NCBI GenBank assembly: GCA_023091665.1
Contig: JALJCQ010000022.1
Coordinates: 1,054,001-1,118,000, forward strand
Source: Pythium myriotylum
Lineage: Eukaryota > Oomycota > Peronosporomycetes > Pythiales > Pythiaceae
Reading direction: 5' to 3'
Length of the DNA: 64,000 bases
The notes beneath the pieces are model-generated. The model saw nothing but the letters and a program-made list of their open reading frames with translations. It did no database searches and had not been told where the DNA came from. Shown here one piece after another: positions 17,453 to 32,400 of this stretch. Each line of letters starts with the position of its first letter. Within the stretch, counting starts at the first letter, position 1. Both the position numbers and the translations under genes were made by a program.

Positions 17453-20400
17453 TTTTGTGAATTATGGCAAGCCAGATGATGACACACATTTTCTCACTGA
17501 CAAATGGCTCAAGAAAATGCTGCTGTATTATGTATTACCATGTTGACGAATTGTGGCACAAAACTGAAGCGCTTGGTGTCAACAGGTCCGTTTTATTCAA
17601 CGAAATGCATGCAGAGGTGACCGTGCTCACCCAACGGCTCACCGCTCTTCGCGAGGCGTTGACCGAGAACGGTGATGAAAGTCATCGCCGTCGGCTCGAC
17701 GCCTCCATCACGACATGGGTTCACAATGTTCTCAAGGCGCTTGTCCCCAAGGTCGTTGAGTGGAAGTCGGCTGTTGCCAAGCCGCGCAAGGCCTATGACC
17801 AAGACCGAAACCGCACGAAGGGATACTACAAACGCTAGAAGGATTTTCACAACGTTACAGTTGCGGGGTATGACTGTACGCCAAGCATCGAGAAAGTCGG
17901 CTTGCCAAGCAACGCGAGGCTGCTGCGTTCAAGGCATATTCGAAACTACTCGGTGTGTACACTTGCATTATCATTTATGTTGGTTACGACACTCTAACAG
18001 TTTATCTGTAGCGCTACGCGAAAAGCTAGGAAAACCTCTCGAATACCCTGAGCCGGAAGACCCTATGCCCACTGTAACGATTCCTGAAAGATCGATTTTT
18101 GCCCCACTCCAAAGGCATTCGGAGCTTCTCATTGCTGTCTGCCACATTGTAGGTTGTGAAAATGCTGATGATGTATGCTATCTTACGTTTTTGTGTGTGC
18201 AGTTTTGTGAATTATGGCAAGCCAGATGATGACACACATTTTCTCACTGACAAATGGCTCAAGAAAATGCTGCTGTATTATGTATTACCATGTTGACGAA
18301 TTGTGGCACAAAACTGAAGCGCTTGGTGTCAACAGGTCCGTTTTATTCAACGAAATGCATGCAGAGGTGACCGTGCTCACCCAACGGCTCACCGCTCTTC
18401 GCGAGGCGTTGACCGAGAACGGTGATGAAAGTCATCGCCGTCGGCTCGACGCCTCCATCACGACATGGGTTCACAATGTTCTCAAGGCGCTTGTCCCCAA
18501 GGTCGTTGAGTGGAAGTCGGCTGTTGCCAAGCCGCGCAAGGCCTATGACCAAGACCGAAACCGCACGAAGGGATACTACAAACGCTAGAAGGATTTTCAC
18601 AACGTTACAGTTGCGGGGTATGACTGTACGCCAAGCATCGAGAAAGTCGGCTTGCCAAGCAACGCGAGGCTGCTGCGTTCAAGGCATATTCGAAACTACT
18701 CGGTGTGTACACTTGCATTATCATTTATGTTGGTTACGACACTCTAACAGTTTATCTGTAGCGCTACGCGAAAAGCTAGGAAAACCTCTCGAATACCCTG
18801 AGCCGGAAGACCCTATGCCCACTGTAACGATTCCTGAAAGATCGATTTTTGCCCCACTCCAAAGGCATTCGGAGCTTCTCATTGCTGTCTGCCACATTGT
18901 AGGTTGTGAAAATGCTGATGATGTATGCTATCTTACGTTTTTGTGTGTGCAGTTTTGTGAATTATGGCAAGCCAGATGATGACACACATTTTCTCACTGA
19001 CAAATGGCTCAAGAAAATGCTGCTGTATTATGTATTACCATGTTGACGAATTGTGGCACAAAACTGAAGCGCTTGGTGTCAACAGGTCCGTTTTATTCAA
19101 CGAAATGCATGCAGAGGTGACCGTGCTCACCCAACGGCTCACCGCTCTTCGCGAGGCGTTGACCGAGAACGGTGATGAAAGTCATCGCCGTCGGCTCGAC
19201 GCCTCCATCACGACATGGGTTCACAATGTTCTCAAGGCGCTTGTCCCCAAGGTCGTTGAGTGGAAGTCGGCTGTTGCCAAGCCGCGCAAGGCCTATGACC
19301 AAGACCGAAACCGCACGAAGGGATACTACAAACGCTAGAAGGATTTTCACAACGTTACAGTTGCGGGGTATGACTGTACGCCAAGCATCGAGAAAGTCGG
19401 CTTGCCAAGCAACGCGAGGCTGCTGCGTTCAAGGCATATTCGAAACTACTCGGTGTGTACACTTGCATTATCATTTATGTTGGTTACGACACTCTAACAG
19501 TTTATCTGTAGCGCTACGCGAAAAGCTAGGAAAACCTCTCGAATACCCTGAGCCGGAAGACCCTATGCCCACTGTAACGATTCCTGAAAGATCGATTTTT
19601 GCCCCACTCCAAAGGCATTCGGAGCTTCTCATTGCTGTCTGCCACATTGTAGGTTGTGAAAATGCTGATGATGTATGCTATCTTACGTTTTTGTGTGTGC
19701 AGTTTTGTGAATTATGGCAAGCCAGATGATGACACACATTTTCTCACTGACAAATGGCTCAAGAAAATGCTGCTGTATTATGTATTACCATGTTGACGAA
19801 TTGTGGCACAAAACTGAAGCGCTTGGTGTCAACAGGTCCGTTTTATTCAACGAAATGCATGCAGAGGTGACCGTGCTCACCCAACGGCTCACCGCTCTTC
19901 GCGAGGCGTTGACCGAGAACGGTGATGAAAGTCATCGCCGTCGGCTCGACGCCTCCATCACGACATGGGTTCACAATGTTCTCAAGGCGCTTGTCCCCAA
20001 GGTCGTTGAGTGGAAGTCGGCTGTTGCCAAGCCGCGCAAGGCCTATGACCAAGACCGAAACCGCACGAAGGGATACTACAAACGCTAGAAGGATTTTCAC
20101 AACGTTACAGTTGCGGGGTATGACTGTACGCCAAGCATCGAGAAAGTCGGCTTGCCAAGCAACGCGAGGCTGCTGCGTTCAAGGCATATTCGAAACTACT
20201 CGGTGTGTACACTTGCATTATCATTTATGTTGGTTACGACACTCTAACAGTTTATCTGTAGCGCTACGCGAAAAGCTAGGAAAACCTCTCGAATACCCTG
20301 AGCCGGAAGACCCTATGCCCACTGTAACGATTCCTGAAAGATCGATTTTTGCCCCACTCCAAAGGCATTCGGAGCTTCTCATTGCTGTCTGCCACATTGT

Positions 20401-23400
20401 AGGTTGTGAAAATGCTGATGATGTATGCTATCTTACGTTTTTGTGTGTGCAGTTTTGTGAATTATGGCAAGCCAGATGATGACACACATTTTCTCACTGA
20501 CAAATGGCTCAAGAAAATGCTGCTGTATTATGTATTACCATGTTGACGAATTGTGGCACAAAACTGAAGCGCTTGGTGTCAACAGGTCCGTTTTATTCAA
20601 CGAAATGCATGCAGAGGTGACCGTGCTCACCCAACGGCTCACCGCTCTTCGCGAGGCGTTGACCGAGAACGGTGATGAAAGTCATCGCCGTCGGCTCGAC
20701 GCCTCCATCACGACATGGGTTCACAATGTTCTCAAGGCGCTTGTCCCCAAGGTCGTTGAGTGGAAGTCGGCTGTTGCCAAGCCGCGCAAGGCCTATGACC
20801 AAGACCGAAACCGCACGAAGGGATACTACAAACGCTAGAAGGATTTTCACAACGTTACAGTTGCGGGGTATGACTGTACGCCAAGCATCGAGAAAGTCGG
20901 CTTGCCAAGCAACGCGAGGCTGCTGCGTTCAAGGCATATTCGAAACTACTCGGTGTGTACACTTGCATTATCATTTATGTTGGTTACGACACTCTAACAG
21001 TTTATCTGTAGCGCTACGCGAAAAGCTAGGAAAACCTCTCGAATACCCTGAGCCGGAAGACCCTATGCCCACTGTAACGATTCCTGAAAGATCGATTTTT
21101 GCCCCACTCCAAAGGCATTCGGAGCTTCTCATTGCTGTCTGCCACATTGTAGGTTGTGAAAATGCTGATGATGTATGCTATCTTACGTTTTTGTGTGTGC
21201 AGTTTTGTGAATTATGGCAAGCCAGATGATGACACACATTTTCTCACTGACAAATGGCTCAAGAAAATGCTGCTGTATTATGTATTACCATGTTGACGAA
21301 TTGTGGCACAAAACTGAAGCGCTTGGTGTCAACAGGTCCGTTTTATTCAACGAAATGCATGCAGAGGTGACCGTGCTCACCCAACGGCTCACCGCTCTTC
21401 GCGAGGCGTTGACCGAGAACGGTGATGAAAGTCATCGCCGTCGGCTCGACGCCTCCATCACGACATGGGTTCACAATGTTCTCAAGGCGCTTGTCCCCAA
21501 GGTCGTTGAGTGGAAGTCGGCTGTTGCCAAGCCGCGCAAGGCCTATGACCAAGACCGAAACCGCACGAAGGGATACTACAAACGCTAGAAGGATTTTCAC
21601 AACGTTACAGTTGCGGGGTATGACTGTACGCCAAGCATCGAGAAAGTCGGCTTGCCAAGCAACGCGAGGCTGCTGCGTTCAAGGCATATTCGAAACTACT
21701 CGGTGTGTACACTTGCATTATCATTTATGTTGGTTACGACACTCTAACAGTTTATCTGTAGCGCTACGCGAAAAGCTAGGAAAACCTCTCGAATACCCTG
21801 AGCCGGAAGACCCTATGCCCACTGTAACGATTCCTGAAAGATCGATTTTTGCCCCACTCCAAAGGCATTCGGAGCTTCTCATTGCTGTCTGCCACATTGT
21901 AGGTTGTGAAAATGCTGATGATGTATGCTATCTTACGTTTTTGTGTGTGCAGTTTTGTGAATTATGGCAAGCCAGATGATGACACACATTTTCTCACTGA
22001 CAAATGGCTCAAGAAAATGCTGCTGTATTATGTATTACCATGTTGACGAATTGTGGCACAAAACTGAAGCGCTTGGTGTCAACAGGTCCGTTTTATTCAA
22101 CGAAATGCATGCAGAGGTGACCGTGCTCACCCAACGGCTCACCGCTCTTCGCGAGGCGTTGACCGAGAACGGTGATGAAAGTCATCGCCGTCGGCTCGAC
22201 GCCTCCATCACGACATGGGTTCACAATGTTCTCAAGGCGCTTGTCCCCAAGGTCGTTGAGTGGAAGTCGGCTGTTGCCAAGCCGCGCAAGGCCTATGACC
22301 AAGACCGAAACCGCACGAAGGGATACTACAAACGCTAGAAGGATTTTCACAACGTTACAGTTGCGGGGTATGACTGTACGCCAAGCATCGAGAAAGTCGG
22401 CTTGCCAAGCAACGCGAGGCTGCTGCGTTCAAGGCATATTCGAAACTACTCGGTGTGTACACTTGCATTATCATTTATGTTGGTTACGACACTCTAACAG
22501 TTTATCTGTAGCGCTACGCGAAAAGCTAGGAAAACCTCTCGAATACCCTGAGCCGGAAGACCCTATGCCCACTGTAACGATTCCTGAAAGATCGATTTTT
22601 GCCCCACTCCAAAGGCATTCGGAGCTTCTCATTGCTGTCTGCCACATTGTAGGTTGTGAAAATGCTGATGATGTATGCTATCTTACGTTTTTGTGTGTGC
22701 AGTTTTGTGAATTATGGCAAGCCAGATGATGACACACATTTTCTCACTGACAAATGGCTCAAGAAAATGCTGCTGTATTATGTATTACCATGTTGACGAA
22801 TTGTGGCACAAAACTGAAGCGCTTGGTGTCAACAGGTCCGTTTTATTCAACGAAATGCATGCAGAGGTGACCGTGCTCACCCAACGGCTCACCGCTCTTC
22901 GCGAGGCGTTGACCGAGAACGGTGATGAAAGTCATCGCCGTCGGCTCGACGCCTCCATCACGACATGGGTTCACAATGTTCTCAAGGCGCTTGTCCCCAA
23001 GGTCGTTGAGTGGAAGTCGGCTGTTGCCAAGCCGCGCAAGGCCTATGACCAAGACCGAAACCGCACGAAGGGATACTACAAACGCTAGAAGGATTTTCAC
23101 AACGTTACAGTTGCGGGGTATGACTGTACGCCAAGCATCGAGAAAGTCGGCTTGCCAAGCAACGCGAGGCTGCTGCGTTCAAGGCATATTCGAAACTACT
23201 CGGTGTGTACACTTGCATTATCATTTATGTTGGTTACGACACTCTAACAGTTTATCTGTAGCGCTACGCGAAAAGCTAGGAAAACCTCTCGAATACCCTG
23301 AGCCGGAAGACCCTATGCCCACTGTAACGATTCCTGAAAGATCGATTTTTGCCCCACTCCAAAGGCATTCGGAGCTTCTCATTGCTGTCTGCCACATTGT

Positions 23401-26400
23401 AGGTTGTGAAAATGCTGATGATGTATGCTATCTTACGTTTTTGTGTGTGCAGTTTTGTGAATTATGGCAAGCCAGATGATGACACACATTTTCTCACTGA
23501 CAAATGGCTCAAGAAAATGCTGCTGTATTATGTATTACCATGTTGACGAATTGTGGCACAAAACTGAAGCGCTTGGTGTCAACAGGTCCGTTTTATTCAA
23601 CGAAATGCATGCAGAGGTGACCGTGCTCACCCAACGGCTCACCGCTCTTCGCGAGGCGTTGACCGAGAACGGTGATGAAAGTCATCGCCGTCGGCTCGAC
23701 GCCTCCATCACGACATGGGTTCACAATGTTCTCAAGGCGCTTGTCCCCAAGGTCGTTGAGTGGAAGTCGGCTGTTGCCAAGCCGCGCAAGGCCTATGACC
23801 AAGACCGAAACCGCACGAAGGGATACTACAAACGCTAGAAGGATTTTCACAACGTTACAGTTGCGGGGTATGACTGTACGCCAAGCATCGAGAAAGTCGG
23901 CTTGCCAAGCAACGCGAGGCTGCTGCGTTCAAGGCATATTCGAAACTACTCGGTGTGTACACTTGCATTATCATTTATGTTGGTTACGACACTCTAACAG
24001 TTTATCTGTAGCGCTACGCGAAAAGCTAGGAAAACCTCTCGAATACCCTGAGCCGGAAGACCCTATGCCCACTGTAACGATTCCTGAAAGATCGATTTTT
24101 GCCCCACTCCAAAGGCATTCGGAGCTTCTCATTGCTGTCTGCCACATTGTAGGTTGTGAAAATGCTGATGATGTATGCTATCTTACGTTTTTGTGTGTGC
24201 AGTTTTGTGAATTATGGCAAGCCAGATGATGACACACATTTTCTCACTGACAAATGGCTCAAGAAAATGCTGCTGTATTATGTATTACCATGTTGACGAA
24301 TTGTGGCACAAAACTGAAGCGCTTGGTGTCAACAGGTCCGTTTTATTCAACGAAATGCATGCAGAGGTGACCGTGCTCACCCAACGGCTCACCGCTCTTC
24401 GCGAGGCGTTGACCGAGAACGGTGATGAAAGTCATCGCCGTCGGCTCGACGCCTCCATCACGACATGGGTTCACAATGTTCTCAAGGCGCTTGTCCCCAA
24501 GGTCGTTGAGTGGAAGTCGGCTGTTGCCAAGCCGCGCAAGGCCTATGACCAAGACCGAAACCGCACGAAGGGATACTACAAACGCTAGAAGGATTTTCAC
24601 AACGTTACAGTTGCGGGGTATGACTGTACGCCAAGCATCGAGAAAGTCGGCTTGCCAAGCAACGCGAGGCTGCTGCGTTCAAGGCATATTCGAAACTACT
24701 CGGTGTGTACACTTGCATTATCATTTATGTTGGTTACGACACTCTAACAGTTTATCTGTAGCGCTACGCGAAAAGCTAGGAAAACCTCTCGAATACCCTG
24801 AGCCGGAAGACCCTATGCCCACTGTAACGATTCCTGAAAGATCGATTTTTGCCCCACTCCAAAGGCATTCGGAGCTTCTCATTGCTGTCTGCCACATTGT
24901 AGGTTGTGAAAATGCTGATGATGTATGCTATCTTACGTTTTTGTGTGTGCAGTTTTGTGAATTATGGCAAGCCAGATGATGACACACATTTTCTCACTGA
25001 CAAATGGCTCAAGAAAATGCTGCTGTATTATGTATTACCATGTTGACGAATTGTGGCACAAAACTGAAGCGCTTGGTGTCAACAGGTCCGTTTTATTCAA
25101 CGAAATGCATGCAGAGGTGACCGTGCTCACCCAACGGCTCACCGCTCTTCGCGAGGCGTTGACCGAGAACGGTGATGAAAGTCATCGCCGTCGGCTCGAC
25201 GCCTCCATCACGACATGGGTTCACAATGTTCTCAAGGCGCTTGTCCCCAAGGTCGTTGAGTGGAAGTCGGCTGTTGCCAAGCCGCGCAAGGCCTATGACC
25301 AAGACCGAAACCGCACGAAGGGATACTACAAACGCTAGAAGGATTTTCACAACGTTACAGTTGCGGGGTATGACTGTACGCCAAGCATCGAGAAAGTCGG
25401 CTTGCCAAGCAACGCGAGGCTGCTGCGTTCAAGGCATATTCGAAACTACTCGGTGTGTACACTTGCATTATCATTTATGTTGGTTACGACACTCTAACAG
25501 TTTATCTGTAGCGCTACGCGAAAAGCTAGGAAAACCTCTCGAATACCCTGAGCCGGAAGACCCTATGCCCACTGTAACGATTCCTGAAAGATCGATTTTT
25601 GCCCCACTCCAAAGGCATTCGGAGCTTCTCATTGCTGTCTGCCACATTGTAGGTTGTGAAAATGCTGATGATGTATGCTATCTTACGTTTTTGTGTGTGC
25701 AGTTTTGTGAATTATGGCAAGCCAGATGATGACACACATTTTCTCACTGACAAATGGCTCAAGAAAATGCTGCTGTATTATGTATTACCATGTTGACGAA
25801 TTGTGGCACAAAACTGAAGCGCTTGGTGTCAACAGGTCCGTTTTATTCAACGAAATGCATGCAGAGGTGACCGTGCTCACCCAACGGCTCACCGCTCTTC
25901 GCGAGGCGTTGACCGAGAACGGTGATGAAAGTCATCGCCGTCGGCTCGACGCCTCCATCACGACATGGGTTCACAATGTTCTCAAGGCGCTTGTCCCCAA
26001 GGTCGTTGAGTGGAAGTCGGCTGTTGCCAAGCCGCGCAAGGCCTATGACCAAGACCGAAACCGCACGAAGGGATACTACAAACGCTAGAAGGATTTTCAC
26101 AACGTTACAGTTGCGGGGTATGACTGTACGCCAAGCATCGAGAAAGTCGGCTTGCCAAGCAACGCGAGGCTGCTGCGTTCAAGGCATATTCGAAACTACT
26201 CGGTGTGTACACTTGCATTATCATTTATGTTGGTTACGACACTCTAACAGTTTATCTGTAGCGCTACGCGAAAAGCTAGGAAAACCTCTCGAATACCCTG
26301 AGCCGGAAGACCCTATGCCCACTGTAACGATTCCTGAAAGATCGATTTTTGCCCCACTCCAAAGGCATTCGGAGCTTCTCATTGCTGTCTGCCACATTGT

Positions 26401-29400
26401 AGGTTGTGAAAATGCTGATGATGTATGCTATCTTACGTTTTTGTGTGTGCAGTTTTGTGAATTATGGCAAGCCAGATGATGACACACATTTTCTCACTGA
26501 CAAATGGCTCAAGAAAATGCTGCTGTATTATGTATTACCATGTTGACGAATTGTGGCACAAAACTGAAGCGCTTGGTGTCAACAGGTCCGTTTTATTCAA
26601 CGAAATGCATGCAGAGGTGACCGTGCTCACCCAACGGCTCACCGCTCTTCGCGAGGCGTTGACCGAGAACGGTGATGAAAGTCATCGCCGTCGGCTCGAC
26701 GCCTCCATCACGACATGGGTTCACAATGTTCTCAAGGCGCTTGTCCCCAAGGTCGTTGAGTGGAAGTCGGCTGTTGCCAAGCCGCGCAAGGCCTATGACC
26801 AAGACCGAAACCGCACGAAGGGATACTACAAACGCTAGAAGGATTTTCACAACGTTACAGTTGCGGGGTATGACTGTACGCCAAGCATCGAGAAAGTCGG
26901 CTTGCCAAGCAACGCGAGGCTGCTGCGTTCAAGGCATATTCGAAACTACTCGGTGTGTACACTTGCATTATCATTTATGTTGGTTACGACACTCTAACAG
27001 TTTATCTGTAGCGCTACGCGAAAAGCTAGGAAAACCTCTCGAATACCCTGAGCCGGAAGACCCTATGCCCACTGTAACGATTCCTGAAAGATCGATTTTT
27101 GCCCCACTCCAAAGGCATTCGGAGCTTCTCATTGCTGTCTGCCACATTGTAGGTTGTGAAAATGCTGATGATGTATGCTATCTTACGTTTTTGTGTGTGC
27201 AGTTTTGTGAATTATGGCAAGCCAGATGATGACACACATTTTCTCACTGACAAATGGCTCAAGAAAATGCTGCTGTATTATGTATTACCATGTTGACGAA
27301 TTGTGGCACAAAACTGAAGCGCTTGGTGTCAACAGGTCCGTTTTATTCAACGAAATGCATGCAGAGGTGACCGTGCTCACCCAACGGCTCACCGCTCTTC
27401 GCGAGGCGTTGACCGAGAACGGTGATGAAAGTCATCGCCGTCGGCTCGACGCCTCCATCACGACATGGGTTCACAATGTTCTCAAGGCGCTTGTCCCCAA
27501 GGTCGTTGAGTGGAAGTCGGCTGTTGCCAAGCCGCGCAAGGCCTATGACCAAGACCGAAACCGCACGAAGGGATACTACAAACGCTAGAAGGATTTTCAC
27601 AACGTTACAGTTGCGGGGTATGACTGTACGCCAAGCATCGAGAAAGTCGGCTTGCCAAGCAACGCGAGGCTGCTGCGTTCAAGGCATATTCGAAACTACT
27701 CGGTGTGTACACTTGCATTATCATTTATGTTGGTTACGACACTCTAACAGTTTATCTGTAGCGCTACGCGAAAAGCTAGGAAAACCTCTCGAATACCCTG
27801 AGCCGGAAGACCCTATGCCCACTGTAACGATTCCTGAAAGATCGATTTTTGCCCCACTCCAAAGGCATTCGGAGCTTCTCATTGCTGTCTGCCACATTGT
27901 AGGTTGTGAAAATGCTGATGATGTATGCTATCTTACGTTTTTGTGTGTGCAGTTTTGTGAATTATGGCAAGCCAGATGATGACACACATTTTCTCACTGA
28001 CAAATGGCTCAAGAAAATGCTGCTGTATTATGTATTACCATGTTGACGAATTGTGGCACAAAACTGAAGCGCTTGGTGTCAACAGGTCCGTTTTATTCAA
28101 CGAAATGCATGCAGAGGTGACCGTGCTCACCCAACGGCTCACCGCTCTTCGCGAGGCGTTGACCGAGAACGGTGATGAAAGTCATCGCCGTCGGCTCGAC
28201 GCCTCCATCACGACATGGGTTCACAATGTTCTCAAGGCGCTTGTCCCCAAGGTCGTTGAGTGGAAGTCGGCTGTTGCCAAGCCGCGCAAGGCCTATGACC
28301 AAGACCGAAACCGCACGAAGGGATACTACAAACGCTAGAAGGATTTTCACAACGTTACAGTTGCGGGGTATGACTGTACGCCAAGCATCGAGAAAGTCGG
28401 CTTGCCAAGCAACGCGAGGCTGCTGCGTTCAAGGCATATTCGAAACTACTCGGTGTGTACACTTGCATTATCATTTATGTTGGTTACGACACTCTAACAG
28501 TTTATCTGTAGCGCTACGCGAAAAGCTAGGAAAACCTCTCGAATACCCTGAGCCGGAAGACCCTATGCCCACTGTAACGATTCCTGAAAGATCGATTTTT
28601 GCCCCACTCCAAAGGCATTCGGAGCTTCTCATTGCTGTCTGCCACATTGTAGGTTGTGAAAATGCTGATGATGTATGCTATCTTACGTTTTTGTGTGTGC
28701 AGTTTTGTGAATTATGGCAAGCCAGATGATGACACACATTTTCTCACTGACAAATGGCTCAAGAAAATGCTGCTGTATTATGTATTACCATGTTGACGAA
28801 TTGTGGCACAAAACTGAAGCGCTTGGTGTCAACAGGTCCGTTTTATTCAACGAAATGCATGCAGAGGTGACCGTGCTCACCCAACGGCTCACCGCTCTTC
28901 GCGAGGCGTTGACCGAGAACGGTGATGAAAGTCATCGCCGTCGGCTCGACGCCTCCATCACGACATGGGTTCACAATGTTCTCAAGGCGCTTGTCCCCAA
29001 GGTCGTTGAGTGGAAGTCGGCTGTTGCCAAGCCGCGCAAGGCCTATGACCAAGACCGAAACCGCACGAAGGGATACTACAAACGCTAGAAGGATTTTCAC
29101 AACGTTACAGTTGCGGGGTATGACTGTACGCCAAGCATCGAGAAAGTCGGCTTGCCAAGCAACGCGAGGCTGCTGCGTTCAAGGCATATTCGAAACTACT
29201 CGGTGTGTACACTTGCATTATCATTTATGTTGGTTACGACACTCTAACAGTTTATCTGTAGCGCTACGCGAAAAGCTAGGAAAACCTCTCGAATACCCTG
29301 AGCCGGAAGACCCTATGCCCACTGTAACGATTCCTGAAAGATCGATTTTTGCCCCACTCCAAAGGCATTCGGAGCTTCTCATTGCTGTCTGCCACATTGT

Positions 29401-32400
29401 AGGTTGTGAAAATGCTGATGATGTATGCTATCTTACGTTTTTGTGTGTGCAGTTTTGTGAATTATGGCAAGCCAGATGATGACACACATTTTCTCACTGA
29501 CAAATGGCTCAAGAAAATGCTGCTGTATTATGTATTACCATGTTGACGAATTGTGGCACAAAACTGAAGCGCTTGGTGTCAACAGGTCCGTTTTATTCAA
29601 CGAAATGCATGCAGAGGTGACCGTGCTCACCCAACGGCTCACCGCTCTTCGCGAGGCGTTGACCGAGAACGGTGATGAAAGTCATCGCCGTCGGCTCGAC
29701 GCCTCCATCACGACATGGGTTCACAATGTTCTCAAGGCGCTTGTCCCCAAGGTCGTTGAGTGGAAGTCGGCTGTTGCCAAGCCGCGCAAGGCCTATGACC
29801 AAGACCGAAACCGCACGAAGGGATACTACAAACGCTAGAAGGATTTTCACAACGTTACAGTTGCGGGGTATGACTGTACGCCAAGCATCGAGAAAGTCGG
29901 CTTGCCAAGCAACGCGAGGCTGCTGCGTTCAAGGCATATTCGAAACTACTCGGTGTGTACACTTGCATTATCATTTATGTTGGTTACGACACTCTAACAG
30001 TTTATCTGTAGCGCTACGCGAAAAGCTAGGAAAACCTCTCGAATACCCTGAGCCGGAAGACCCTATGCCCACTGTAACGATTCCTGAAAGATCGATTTTT
30101 GCCCCACTCCAAAGGCATTCGGAGCTTCTCATTGCTGTCTGCCACATTGTAGGTTGTGAAAATGCTGATGATGTATGCTATCTTACGTTTTTGTGTGTGC
30201 AGTTTTGTGAATTATGGCAAGCCAGATGATGACACACATTTTCTCACTGACAAATGGCTCAAGAAAATGCTGCTGTATTATGTATTACCATGTTGACGAA
30301 TTGTGGCACAAAACTGAAGCGCTTGGTGTCAACAGGTCCGTTTTATTCAACGAAATGCATGCAGAGGTGACCGTGCTCACCCAACGGCTCACCGCTCTTC
30401 GCGAGGCGTTGACCGAGAACGGTGATGAAAGTCATCGCCGTCGGCTCGACGCCTCCATCACGACATGGGTTCACAATGTTCTCAAGGCGCTTGTCCCCAA
30501 GGTCGTTGAGTGGAAGTCGGCTGTTGCCAAGCCGCGCAAGGCCTATGACCAAGACCGAAACCGCACGAAGGGATACTACAAACGCTAGAAGGATTTTCAC
30601 AACGTTACAGTTGCGGGGTATGACTGTACGCCAAGCATCGAGAAAGTCGGCTTGCCAAGCAACGCGAGGCTGCTGCGTTCAAGGCATATTCGAAACTACT
30701 CGGTGTGTACACTTGCATTATCATTTATGTTGGTTACGACACTCTAACAGTTTATCTGTAGCGCTACGCGAAAAGCTAGGAAAACCTCTCGAATACCCTG
30801 AGCCGGAAGACCCTATGCCCACTGTAACGATTCCTGAAAGATCGATTTTTGCCCCACTCCAAAGGCATTCGGAGCTTCTCATTGCTGTCTGCCACATTGT
30901 AGGTTGTGAAAATGCTGATGATGTATGCTATCTTACGTTTTTGTGTGTGCAGTTTTGTGAATTATGGCAAGCCAGATGATGACACACATTTTCTCACTGA
31001 CAAATGGCTCAAGAAAATGCTGCTGTATTATGTATTACCATGTTGACGAATTGTGGCACAAAACTGAAGCGCTTGGTGTCAACAGGTCCGTTTTATTCAA
31101 CGAAATGCATGCAGAGGTGACCGTGCTCACCCAACGGCTCACCGCTCTTCGCGAGGCGTTGACCGAGAACGGTGATGAAAGTCATCGCCGTCGGCTCGAC
31201 GCCTCCATCACGACATGGGTTCACAATGTTCTCAAGGCGCTTGTCCCCAAGGTCGTTGAGTGGAAGTCGGCTGTTGCCAAGCCGCGCAAGGCCTATGACC
31301 AAGACCGAAACCGCACGAAGGGATACTACAAACGCTAGAAGGATTTTCACAACGTTACAGTTGCGGGGTATGACTGTACGCCAAGCATCGAGAAAGTCGG
31401 CTTGCCAAGCAACGCGAGGCTGCTGCGTTCAAGGCATATTCGAAACTACTCGGTGTGTACACTTGCATTATCATTTATGTTGGTTACGACACTCTAACAG
31501 TTTATCTGTAGCGCTACGCGAAAAGCTAGGAAAACCTCTCGAATACCCTGAGCCGGAAGACCCTATGCCCACTGTAACGATTCCTGAAAGATCGATTTTT
31601 GCCCCACTCCAAAGGCATTCGGAGCTTCTCATTGCTGTCTGCCACATTGTAGGTTGTGAAAATGCTGATGATGTATGCTATCTTACGTTTTTGTGTGTGC
31701 AGTTTTGTGAATTATGGCAAGCCAGATGATGACACACATTTTCTCACTGACAAATGGCTCAAGAAAATGCTGCTGTATTATGTATTACCATGTTGACGAA
31801 TTGTGGCACAAAACTGAAGCGCTTGGTGTCAACAGGTCCGTTTTATTCAACGAAATGCATGCAGAGGTGACCGTGCTCACCCAACGGCTCACCGCTCTTC
31901 GCGAGGCGTTGACCGAGAACGGTGATGAAAGTCATCGCCGTCGGCTCGACGCCTCCATCACGACATGGGTTCACAATGTTCTCAAGGCGCTTGTCCCCAA
32001 GGTCGTTGAGTGGAAGTCGGCTGTTGCCAAGCCGCGCAAGGCCTATGACCAAGACCGAAACCGCACGAAGGGATACTACAAACGCTAGAAGGATTTTCAC
32101 AACGTTACAGTTGCGGGGTATGACTGTACGCCAAGCATCGAGAAAGTCGGCTTGCCAAGCAACGCGAGGCTGCTGCGTTCAAGGCATATTCGAAACTACT
32201 CGGTGTGTACACTTGCATTATCATTTATGTTGGTTACGACACTCTAACAGTTTATCTGTAGCGCTACGCGAAAAGCTAGGAAAACCTCTCGAATACCCTG
32301 AGCCGGAAGACCCTATGCCCACTGTAACGATTCCTGAAAGATCGATTTTTGCCCCACTCCAAAGGCATTCGGAGCTTCTCATTGCTGTCTGCCACATTGT

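Larger units (their letters stand above)
17089..17838 (+). other. representative 750-bp unit with gene-like content
   Basis: One unit holds a coding-like helix (YAKHRESRLAKQREAAAFKA). A 59-bp intron-like segment (17203-17261) follows. Next comes a second exon-like block (LREKLGKPLEYPEPEDPMP, then RHSELLIAVCHI), a 54-bp intron-like segment (17399-17452) and a block reading VNYGKPDDDTHFLTDKWLKK in a shifted frame. The longest, most protein-like stretch runs from about 17540: VDELWHKTEALGVN, MHAEVTVLTQRLTALREAL, TTWVHNVLKALVPKVVEW, AYDQDRNRTKGYYKR and a TAG at 17836-17838. The coding blocks are not all in one compatible frame. Removing both introns leaves 637 bp, not a multiple of three, so units cannot be read through as one repeat protein. 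Whether any unit is transcribed is unknown. No family was recognised. Confidence 0.5.
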
